This document shows, one piece after another, positions 1 through 5,857 of a DNA stretch of 5,857 nucleotides. A program made the translations under genes and the position numbers. This DNA comes from Flavobacteriales bacterium (lineage in GTDB: Bacteria; Bacteroidota; Bacteroidia; Flavobacteriales_D; Crocinitomicaceae), in contig RFNX01000528.1 of NCBI GenBank assembly GCA_009926905.1, positions 1-5,857 on the forward strand. Reading direction: 5' to 3'. The notes beneath the pieces are model-generated. The model had not been told where the DNA came from. It saw only the letters and a list, made by a program, of their open reading frames with translations, and did no database searches. Numbering within the stretch: position 1 is the first letter of the stretch; the number at the start of each line of letters is the position of its first letter.

Positions 1-1331
1 TTGGGCTATCGGGTTTAAACCCTGCGAATGCGCAACAAAAAGGAGAACCATTTGATGGTATTGACGCATCGTGGCAAAATGGAAATGATAGAAGAGATTC
101 TTCCATTTTCAAAAACATACCTTTTTTTACGCCAAGTGTGCTCATTGATGTCAACTACACACATTCATTCAATAACCCGAATGACAATACAGTTGTTGGT
201 TCCACAGCATTAGCAAGAAACAGCGAAGTTCAACTTTCAGCGCTTCATTTTGGTGGCGATTTTAATTACAAAGGTGCAAGAGCACGTTTTATGACTCAGT
301 TCGGAACGCGTTCAATTGTTGTTCCACGAAATGACGTGAGTCCTTACAAAGGCCAATATCAATTAGCAAATGTTTACCGCTATTTGAGTGAAGCTTACGC
401 TGGTTATCATTTCAATAAATTGAATGGAATCAACGTCGATGCTGGAATGTTCATGTCCTATATTGGTTTGAATTCTTACTATCAACAAGAAAACTGGGAG
501 TATCAAGCATCTTTTACATCTGATAATACTCCTTGGTTTTTTAATGGTGTGCGTTTGCAAATTCACGTGAATAAAAACTTAAAAATTGAACCGTGGATCA
601 TCAATGGATGGCAAAGTTATGGTAAGTTCAATAAAATGCCTGGCATCGGTGGAAACATAACTTACATGAGCTCAAATAGCAATCTGAAAGTGCTTACAAA
701 TAATTATTACGGAACGGATGCAGGTGGACTTCCCGACAGAAAAAGATTCCACTCAGATAACAGCATTTTATTGCGTTATTACAACAAACCGGAATCAAAA
801 GGAATCAGTAGAATGGCTTTCTCATTAACAGGAGATTTCGGTTGCGAAAAAGGCGGTGGAGTGAACGGTTTCAAAAATGGAGATTCGATTCAAGGACCGG
901 CACAATATTTTGCAAGTGCAATGTTTTACAACCGCGTTTGGTTTGCGAAAAACAAATTTGCTTGGACATTTGGAGGAGGTGTAATGACGAATCCTGGAAG
1001 ATATTTGGTTTTATATCCAACAGGTCAAGCGAGTCCACTACCCAATGCAAGCAATCCTACAACTACCGAAGGACTTTATCCTTTTAGTGCGAACATTGGC
1101 GATCAATTCAAAGGTTGGGACGTTTCCACAAATTTAGACTGGATGCCAAACCAAAGTATTACATTTAGAATTGAATACGTTCACCGAGCTTCAAACGTTC
1201 CTTATTTTGCTGGTGCTGGTGGTGTGACTTCTCAAACTGGATATTCAACTTCGGTTTTAGATCCAAATTGGAGACCCGATTTAGTTAAATCTGAAAATAG
1301 AATTATTGCTGCCATTTTGTTTAGACTTTAA
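1..1331 (+). CDS. Outer-membrane beta-barrel porin, BBP2-like (5' partial)
   Basis: The reading frame is open from base 3, so the gene begins upstream; the ATG at 138 is internal, because the 45 codons before it fit the same family. The visible 442 residues hold W24-QNGNDRR near the start, then alternating aromatic and polar strands, and the segments DVNYTHSFNNP, ALARNSEVQLS, TQFGTRS, VDAGMFMSYIGLNSYY, SFTSDNTPWFFNGVRL and INGWQSYGKFN. These are features I recall from Bacteroidota porins of the putative beta-barrel porin-2 (OmpL-like) family. The protein ends in a strand-like AAILFRL. It should sit in the outer membrane and pass small solutes or ions; the substrate cannot be read from sequence. 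The signal peptide is outside the window. Family members are often near potassium transport genes, which fits the Kup gene downstream. Family call is good; specific role is inference. Confidence 0.85.
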   Translation, partial: GLSGLNPANAQQKGEPFDGIDASWQNGNDRRDSSIFKNIPFFTPSVLIDVNYTHSFNNPNDNTVVGSTALARNSEVQLSALHFGGDFNYKGARARFMTQFGTRSIVVPRNDVSPYKGQYQLANVYRYLSEAYAGYHFNKLNGINVDAGMFMSYIGLNSYYQQENWEYQASFTSDNTPWFFNGVRLQIHVNKNLKIEPWIINGWQSYGKFNKMPGIGGNITYMSSNSNLKVLTNNYYGTDAGGLPDRKRFHSDNSILLRYYNKPESKGISRMAFSLTGDFGCEKGGGVNGFKNGDSIQGPAQYFASAMFYNRVWFAKNKFAWTFGGGVMTNPGRYLVLYPTGQASPLPNASNPTTTEGLYPFSANIGDQFKGWDVSTNLDWMPNQSITFRIEYVHRASNVPYFAGAGGVTSQTGYSTSVLDPNWRPDLVKSENRIIAAILFRL

Positions 1332-1370
1332 AAACCAATATCCAACCTGAAACAGAATTATAAATTTCCC

Positions 1371-1399
1371 TTGACATTCATAAAAAAATAGCAATTTTA
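1371..1399 (+). promoter_or_regulatory. Possible Bacteroidota-type promoter for second porin
   Basis: A TTG at 1371-1373 is followed after 18 bases by CAATTTTA (1392-1399). This matches the Bacteroidota -33/-7 pattern (TTG, then TAnnTTTG) at the right spacing, with two mismatches in the -7 element. Transcription would start around 1406, leaving a very short A-rich leader before the ATG at 1414. The site lies in the only gap between the two porin genes and no clear terminator separates them, so read-through from the first porin is also possible. Confidence 0.4.
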
Positions 1400-1413
1400 C
1401 CTTAAAAAAATAT

Positions 1414-2523
1414 ATGAAAAAATTGCTGTATTTTCTATTGTTTATGGTTCATTTCTCCTCTTTTACCCAAATTGTAAATACAGGAGTTACGGACAATTTT
1501 GATTCTGTTCAGGTTGGTAAATTATCCATTGGTGGATTGATAGATACATATTATGGTTATGATTTTAATGAACCCAATGGCTCTTTAAGACCGTATTGTG
1601 TTTCATCAGCTCGGCACAATGAAATCAATATCAACCTGGCTTACATAGACTTAAAATACAAAAATCAATATGTTCGGGGACATTTAGTTCCAGGATTTGG
1701 AACTTATATCAACGATAATTATGTTTCAGAAAAAGGTTCCTTGAAAAACTTAATTGAGGCAAACGTTGGTGTAAAACTCTCCAAAAAAAAAGAAATATGG
1801 GTGGACGCTGGAATATTGAGTTCACCGTACACCAACGAATCTGCAATTTCCAAAGATCATTTAATGTACACACGTTCATTTGCTCCTGAATTCGTTCCAT
1901 ACTATCTTGCAGGAGTGAAATTGTCAGTGCCTTTCAACCAAAAGTGGAGTGCTTATTTGTATTTATTAAATGGATGGCAACGAATTCAGGACAATAATAA
2001 TCCACTTTCGGTGGGAACACAAATTGAGTATCGGCCTAATAAAAATATTTTACTTAATTGGGATACATACATTGGAGATGAAACTTCGTTAGAATTACCC
2101 GAATATAAAACGCGCTACTTTACTGATTTTTATTTGATTTGGAAAAGAAAAAAATGGTCAATGACTTCATGTGTTTACTTCGGAAGACAAGATTTTAAAG
2201 ATTCCTTAGGAACAAAAAGTCAATTGTTTTGGGGGCAAGCCAACGTAATTGCCGATTACAAAGTCAGTTCGAGGGTTTCCATTTCTGCAAGAGCTGAGTA
2301 TTTTTCAGACCCATCTTCGGTTCAAATAAAACCGATTACTGCTGTAAGTGGGTTTAGTTCTTATAGTTCAAGTTTAGGTTTTAACTTAAAGATTTCAGAT
2401 AATGCTTTGTTTCGCGTTGAAAACAGATTCTTTTTTTCTCCGCAAAATGTCTATATCAATAAATCAAACTCCAATGTAAAAACTTCGAATTTATTAATAA
2501 CAAATCTAACGCTCTGGTTTTGA
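1414..2523 (+). CDS. Outer-membrane beta-barrel porin, BBP2-like (second copy)
   Basis: The 369-residue protein starts with a signal peptide (KKLL, hydrophobic run to about residue 15, then SSFTQ, likely cut just before Q19). The rest is amphipathic beta-strand sequence with many Tyr, Trp and Phe, and it ends in LTLWF, the terminal aromatic residue typical of outer-membrane barrels. It shares landmarks in the same order with the upstream porin: VDAG (130-133), a RSFAP...GVKL stretch (154-170) and NGWQ (186-189), so the two are diverged paralogues. The start is fixed by the signal peptide directly after ATG; the leader TTAAAAAAATAT has no Shine-Dalgarno, as usual in this phylum. Its stop overlaps the ATG of the next short frame (TGATG), so following genes may be co-transcribed. 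Role: outer-membrane channel, substrate unknown; potassium or other ions is inferred from context. Confidence 0.82.
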   Translation: MKKLLYFLLFMVHFSSFTQIVNTGVTDNFDSVQVGKLSIGGLIDTYYGYDFNEPNGSLRPYCVSSARHNEININLAYIDLKYKNQYVRGHLVPGFGTYINDNYVSEKGSLKNLIEANVGVKLSKKKEIWVDAGILSSPYTNESAISKDHLMYTRSFAPEFVPYYLAGVKLSVPFNQKWSAYLYLLNGWQRIQDNNNPLSVGTQIEYRPNKNILLNWDTYIGDETSLELPEYKTRYFTDFYLIWKRKKWSMTSCVYFGRQDFKDSLGTKSQLFWGQANVIADYKVSSRVSISARAEYFSDPSSVQIKPITAVSGFSSYSSSLGFNLKISDNALFRVENRFFFSPQNVYINKSNSNVKTSNLLITNLTLWF

Positions 2524-2732
2524 TGGTGAATGACATACCCCTATTTTCAGGAATTATCAGCGGAATGGTTTTGGCATTTTGTGGGCTTGTTGCTATATTG
2601 CAAGACTTTAACTTCGCAAAAGTTTATGCCACTTATGAAGGTATTATTGTAATATTGTCTATCTTTTGGGCTAACAAATTCCATGTTATTCGCCATGTAA
2701 ATTCGTTACTACCAACCAAAATGACGCACTAA
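2523..2732 (+). pseudogene. Remnant of a YnfA/UPF0060-type small membrane protein
   Basis: The 69-codon frame opens with ATG at 2523, overlapping the porin stop; a TTG at 2520 is an alternative start. Residues about 8-53 contain SGIISGMVLAFCGLVAILQ, then NFAKVYATYEGIIVILS and IFWANKF. From memory, YnfA/UPF0060 proteins (about 105-110 residues, four helices, related to small multidrug resistance transporters) have in the middle a helix ending in TLQPANFGRVYATYGGI followed by a helix ending in LWAWKFDGFKPD. The match covers roughly helices 2 and 3 only. The first helix and the C-terminal PDRYD...GA helix are missing; after KF the sequence becomes HVIRHVNSLLPTKMTH, which does not fit, and other frames do not restore it. 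It is therefore read as a fragment truncated at both ends. It could still be translated as a two-helix peptide, since the frame is open and overlaps both neighbours. Confidence 0.55.
2672..2708. repeat. Imperfect inverted repeat / hairpin
   Basis: The arms 2672-2685 (TAACAAATTCCATG) and 2694-2708 (CATGTAAATTCGTTA) pair through TAAC/GTTA, AATT/AATT and CATG/CATG, giving 12 base pairs with one A-C mismatch and one small asymmetric bulge around an 8-base loop (2686-2693). It lies exactly where similarity of the YnfA-like remnant ends and before the GIY-YIG gene. No T-tract follows, so it is not a standard intrinsic terminator. It may be a recombination scar, an attC-like folded site or chance in AT-rich DNA. 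Confidence 0.4.
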
Positions 2733-3301
2733 TGATGCAAATAGATCAAATCAAAAAGTTAATAACTGAAGAAGCTTCAAAAGCCGTTTCAATATTTGAT
2801 GCAATTACAAAAGGACAAATCGTTGATAGCTTTAAATTTAACATTGATTCAAAGCATTTCACAGAAGATTTTATCACTAATGATATTACACAAGACGTAA
2901 ACTTCAAAGAAATGTTTGAAACATTAAGAGAATTCAACGATTATCCCGCTCTTTATTTTTTTCAAATCAACCAAGAATTAAGTAAGACAGAAATTTTGGA
3001 TTTAATTAAAGCAAATGATTCATTAAAAACTCCTGCAATTAACAACTTTAAAGAGAATAACGGATTTTTGTATGTTGGTAAAGTTACGTCTTGTGCGTGG
3101 GGTAGGTTAATTCAACATTTGGGTTATCACAGACAAAGAACATCTCATGGACTTCAAGTTGGACTATGGGGTAATACAACAACAAAAGATATAGATTTAT
3201 CATTTACTGTAATTTTCTTTGAAAAAGAAAGCAAAGACTATTTAGTTCTATTAGAAAAAATGTTTAGTAAAAAATTAAAACCAATTATTGGAAAACATTA
3301 A
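2732..3301 (+). CDS. GIY-YIG nuclease-like domain protein
   Basis: The 189-residue protein has no signal peptide or membrane segment. Residues 1-70 are a charged, mostly helical region I do not recognise. From about residue 72 a GIY-YIG-like domain is visible: ALYFFQI (Y75) takes the place of the GIY strand, GFLYVGKV (Y114) the YIG strand, GRLIQHL (R125) the helix with catalytic arginine, and LLEKMFSKKLKPIIGKH (E175, P184) the C-terminal glutamate helix. The usual asparagine after KPxx is G187 here. The two motif strands are about 39 residues apart, longer than in the common short form, with an insertion (80-110). GIY-YIG enzymes cut DNA using these Tyr, Arg and Glu residues; activity here is inferred. 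Tandem ATGs at 2732 and 2735 both could start; the first overlaps the preceding TAA by one base. Only ten bases separate it from the next gene, suggesting one transcript. Confidence 0.65.
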   Translation: MMQIDQIKKLITEEASKAVSIFDAITKGQIVDSFKFNIDSKHFTEDFITNDITQDVNFKEMFETLREFNDYPALYFFQINQELSKTEILDLIKANDSLKTPAINNFKENNGFLYVGKVTSCAWGRLIQHLGYHRQRTSHGLQVGLWGNTTTKDIDLSFTVIFFEKESKDYLVLLEKMFSKKLKPIIGKH

Positions 3302-3311
3302 ACAAAACACC

Positions 3312-4409
3312 ATGAAGAAAACTATTATCACTTTATTAGTTGCATTATGTTCATCCTTAGTTTCATCACAAATTACTAATAGTAATTCTCTCGATAAAGC
3401 TAATCCAAAAAATGATATTGTAAAAGCGCCTATATATGAAAATCATCAAAACTTTTTAAATTACGAGGAATACTTTGGATATAATCCCCCAAAAGATGAA
3501 ACACCAACCAAAGCAGAATTTTACTCAAGATATAATAATTTAAAAATATTTTTTCCGAAGTATACAAATGATTACAAAGAGAAAGAGATTTTTATTTTTA
3601 AGGACGAACCTTCAATTAACCTCCTTAAAAGAGAGTTTATTAATGAACGATATTTTATAATCGAAAAAATTGATGAAGAGTTTGGCAAAACTCCATTATT
3701 TGTTAAAACTAATGATAATAATAAAGATTATCTCGAAAGATATTTATTGTTTACCCTCAAAGATGAAAACACTGGAGAAATAGTTTATGTTGTTGAATCT
3801 TCAAATTCTTTTGTTCTTGTTCCTTTTTATGAGTATCTTAATGAATTCATTTCAAAAACATCGTTTATTGCAAATCAAGATTTTGGCGCAGATAAGTTTC
3901 CTCTATCAACCATTAACGGTAGTCTTTATATTGATAAAGGAACAGAATGGAAAGGAAGGTTTAGCCTACTTAGAGGTAGAGATTTGAATTTATTTCCTGA
4001 AGATAAAATAACAAACGAAGATCAAGATTTAAAATATATTGCAATTTTAGGAAATGGGAAAGATACTGTCATTATGAATATTATTGAGTCAAATTCTGGA
4101 CGTTGGTGGTTTACAGAAGTATTTACACCAAAAGATGTTGTTAAAGAGCAAAGCAAAAAATCAGAAGCTGAGCGAAAAGAAGAATTGAATCGGCTAGTAA
4201 AAAAATACGGTCAATACTATGGAACTTTAGTTTTTAACAAAAAAGGAACTATTGGAATGACGAAAGAAATGTGTCAAGACATTTACGGTATTACACTTAA
4301 TAAAACAATTAAAAAAAATGAAAAAGGAGAAATCGAAATTTGGGAATTTACTGGGGTGCTTAAGCTATATTTCACAAATGGAAAACTAAGTGAAATCAAG
4401 CAATATTAA
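3312..4409 (+). CDS. Secreted protein of unknown function with BamE-like C-terminal segment
   Basis: The 365-residue protein begins with a clear signal peptide (KKTIITLLVALCSSLVSSQ, likely cut before Q20), which fixes the start at ATG 3312 rather than the in-frame TTG at 3288. There is no lipobox at the cleavage site, so a soluble periplasmic or exported protein is expected. Residues 21-275 are Asn/Lys/Glu-rich with no motif I recognise. A charged segment (276-298, KEQSKKSEAERKEELNRLVKK) precedes a C-terminal part: GTIGMTKEMCQDIYG (312-326), NKT (330-332), IWEF (343-346) and LYFTNGKLSEI (352-362). From memory this pattern matches the short Bacteroidota repeat in which GMTKEMC is followed by WGxP, NKT, QWVY and YLYFxNGxLxxI, similar in fold to BamE/SmpA. 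Here WGxP has become YGIT. Function is unknown. It probably shares a transcript with the GIY-YIG gene. Confidence 0.75.
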   Translation: MKKTIITLLVALCSSLVSSQITNSNSLDKANPKNDIVKAPIYENHQNFLNYEEYFGYNPPKDETPTKAEFYSRYNNLKIFFPKYTNDYKEKEIFIFKDEPSINLLKREFINERYFIIEKIDEEFGKTPLFVKTNDNNKDYLERYLLFTLKDENTGEIVYVVESSNSFVLVPFYEYLNEFISKTSFIANQDFGADKFPLSTINGSLYIDKGTEWKGRFSLLRGRDLNLFPEDKITNEDQDLKYIAILGNGKDTVIMNIIESNSGRWWFTEVFTPKDVVKEQSKKSEAERKEELNRLVKKYGQYYGTLVFNKKGTIGMTKEMCQDIYGITLNKTIKKNEKGEIEIWEFTGVLKLYFTNGKLSEIKQY

Positions 4410-4565
4410 AAAATGAAGCCTGTAACACAAACTTCGAGAAAAAGCAAAAATCTAACTTAGGATCGGCTTCTTCTCTTAGCTTGGAAACGATATAATTGGT
4501 GCTTTGATAAAATTAATTGGTATAAGTGTGATTTTTTACTTACCTCATTCAAAATCAATCGAATC
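4410..4565. other. Non-coding gap upstream of kup with alternative inverted repeats
   Basis: No gene or tRNA fits here. Two stems compete for the same bases: GAAGCC (4415-4420) with GGCTTC (4465-4470), and GAGAAAAAGC (4436-4445) with GCTTCTTCTC (4466-4475), the latter 9 of 10 paired around a 20-base loop. Neither is followed by a T-tract. TATAATTG at 4491-4498 matches the Bacteroidota -7 element TAnnTTTG at 7 of 8 bases, but no TTG lies at the right distance upstream. A second weak candidate is TTG at 4517-4519 with TACTTACC at 4537-4544. The kup promoter is likely in this gap but I cannot place it. I do not recognise a known riboswitch such as the c-di-AMP (ydaO) type. Confidence 0.35.
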
Positions 4566-5857
4566 ATGAAAAAAAATCATTTTGAAAAACTAACTTTTGC
4601 AGGATTTTTAGTTTCCATTGGAATTGTTTTTGGTGATATTGGTACCTCACCACTTTATACTTATACTGCAATTATTGGCAATCAAAAAATCACAGAATTA
4701 TTGGCTTTAGGTGGGGTTTCTGCCATCTTTTGGACATTGACTTTTCAAACAACTTTAAAGTATGTTTTGATTACATTGCGAGCAGACAATAAAGGTGAAG
4801 GAGGAATTTTTTCACTCTATACTTTGATTCGAAAATATCGAAAATGGTTACTCTTTCCCGCAATTGCTGGAGGAAGTTTTTTATTAGCAGACAGTATTAT
4901 CACTCCTCCAATTTCTGTTTCTTCAGCAATGGAAGGTTTGAAACCTCATTTTCCAAACATCCCCATTATTCCTCTTGTCATCGCCATTTTGGTTTTTTTA
5001 TTCGTGTTACAGCGAAAAGGAACTTCATTTTTAGGGAAATTATTCGGTCCGATTATGATGATTTGGTTTACCATGATTGCTCTTTTAGGACTTGGAGAAT
5101 TAATGGGGAATTTCGCGGTTTTTAAAGCAATAAACCCATACTATGCTTACAAATTGTTATCTGAATATCCCGGTGGATTTTGGTTGTTAGGTGGTGTTTT
5201 TCTTTGTACAACAGGTGCTGAGGCATTGTATTCTGACCTTGGACATTGTGGCAGAAAGAACATTCAAATCAGCTGGCTGTATGTAAAAATCTGTTTGGTT
5301 CTTTGCTATTTTGGTCAAGCAGCTTGGTTATTGAATCATGTCGGGACACAATTAACTGATGTGAGTCCGTTTTTTGGCTTGGTGCCATCTTGGTTTATTT
5401 TTCCTGCCATTGCCATCTCAACTATGGCAACAATAATCGCCAGTCAAGCATTGATTAGTGGGTCGTTTACATTGGTGGCTGAAGCGATTCGATTAAACTT
5501 ATGGCCGAAACTTAGCGTCGTATTTCCTTCCAATGTAAAAGGTCAACTTTACATTCCAATGATCAATTGGTTGCTCATGTTTGGATGTATTGCCGTCGTT
5601 CTATATTTCAAAGAATCGAAAAATATGGAGGCAGCATTTGGATTATCTGTTACGTTGACCATGTTGATGACAACTATTTTATTGAGCTTCTATTTATACA
5701 TTAAAAAAGTGAATAAAATGGCAATTATTGCCTTGGTTCTAATTTTTGCAAGTATTGAAGGAGCTTTTCTAATTGCTAATCTTAAAAAATTCATGCACGG
5801 TGGTTGGGTAACTTTACTTTTAGGAATTATCATTTTTAGCATTATGTTCATTTGGCA
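4566..5857 (+). CDS. kup: Kup-family potassium uptake permease (3' partial)
   Basis: The first 430 codons of a Kup/HAK/KT permease, an inner-membrane proton-coupled K+ importer, are present; full-length members are usually about 620-650 residues, so the last helices and cytoplasmic C-terminal domain lie beyond the window. Family landmarks appear in order: GDIGTSPLY (23-31, helix 1 with the key Asp), ADNKGEGG (73-80), ADSIITPPISV (108-118), QRKGTSFLGKLFGPIMMIWF, TGAEALYSDLGHCGRK, ATIIASQALISGSFTLVAEAIRL, GQLYIPMINW, AAFGLSVTLTM and the ANLKKFMHGGW segment. The usual GD of the third motif is AD, leaving the Asp intact. The start is the ATG at 4566, directly before the short cytoplasmic N-terminus and helix 1; no Shine-Dalgarno is seen. 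The gene has its own 156-base leader, so it is likely transcribed separately from the accessory genes upstream. Confidence 0.96.
   Translation, partial: MKKNHFEKLTFAGFLVSIGIVFGDIGTSPLYTYTAIIGNQKITELLALGGVSAIFWTLTFQTTLKYVLITLRADNKGEGGIFSLYTLIRKYRKWLLFPAIAGGSFLLADSIITPPISVSSAMEGLKPHFPNIPIIPLVIAILVFLFVLQRKGTSFLGKLFGPIMMIWFTMIALLGLGELMGNFAVFKAINPYYAYKLLSEYPGGFWLLGGVFLCTTGAEALYSDLGHCGRKNIQISWLYVKICLVLCYFGQAAWLLNHVGTQLTDVSPFFGLVPSWFIFPAIAISTMATIIASQALISGSFTLVAEAIRLNLWPKLSVVFPSNVKGQLYIPMINWLLMFGCIAVVLYFKESKNMEAAFGLSVTLTMLMTTILLSFYLYIKKVNKMAIIALVLIFASIEGAFLIANLKKFMHGGWVTLLLGIIIFSIMFIW

Noticed and set aside
138..140. ATG at 138 as the true start of the first porin
   Set aside because: The frame is open to base 3 and the 45 preceding codons contain family-like sequence (WQNGNDRR, PFFTPSV); no signal peptide follows the ATG.
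363..566. Minus-strand frame of 67 codons
   Set aside because: It lies inside the first porin and has no recognisable features; it is an antisense shadow.
2672..2708. Complete integron attC site
   Set aside because: Only the TAAC/GTTA tips fit; the flanking RYYY/RRRY bases do not match and the site is shorter than known attC sites.
3288..3311. TTG at 3288 as start of the secreted protein
   Set aside because: It overlaps the preceding gene and puts eight polar residues before a textbook signal peptide that starts at ATG 3312.
2523..4410. Insertion sequence or transposon
   Set aside because: No transposase gene, terminal inverted repeats or target-site duplication could be seen at the edges.
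4436..4475. Rho-independent terminator after the secreted gene
   Set aside because: The stem is A/T-heavy and is followed by TTAGCTTGG rather than a T-tract.
4844..5125. Plus-strand frame of 93 codons inside kup
   Set aside because: The Kup frame is continuous with family motifs through this region; the other frame is rich in His, Arg and Ser and looks like a shadow.

Overview
The window looks like part of a chromosome from a flavobacterium-like Bacteroidota. The evidence is AT-rich DNA, A-rich leaders without Shine-Dalgarno sequences, signal peptides ending in SxTQ or SSQ, and two outer-membrane proteins of the Bacteroidota beta-barrel porin-2 (BBP2) type. All real genes lie on the + strand. 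I saw no tRNA, rRNA, CRISPR array, transposase or complete mobile element. Family calls are from recalled family features, not from database searches.

Layout: (1) 1-1331 is the 3' part of a BBP2-like outer-membrane porin gene that starts before the window. (2) 1332-1413 is a short gap with a plausible Bacteroidota-type promoter. (3) 1414-2523 is a second, diverged and complete BBP2-like porin with a signal peptide. (4) 2523-2732 is a 69-codon reading frame that resembles only the middle of the four-helix YnfA/UPF0060 membrane protein family, so it is read as a gene remnant. It ends in an imperfect hairpin (2672-2708). (5) 2732-3301 encodes a small protein with a divergent GIY-YIG nuclease-like domain. 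(6) 3312-4409 encodes a secreted protein of unknown function with a C-terminal segment resembling small BamE-like repeats. (7) 4410-4565 is a non-coding gap with two mutually exclusive inverted repeats. (8) 4566 to the window end is the first 430 codons of a Kup-family potassium uptake permease.

The two porins and Kup suggest a potassium-uptake neighbourhood, in which the porins may carry ions across the outer membrane and Kup across the inner membrane. BBP2-type porins are, from memory, often found near potassium transport genes in Bacteroidota, so this link is inference. Between the second porin and Kup sits a more AT-rich stretch (about 2523-4410) holding the YnfA remnant, the GIY-YIG protein and the orphan secreted protein. 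It reads like accessory DNA inserted into, or decaying within, a conserved neighbourhood. No clear new system is proven. The best leads are the remnant/hairpin junction, the nuclease-like plus secreted gene pair, and the structured leader before kup.
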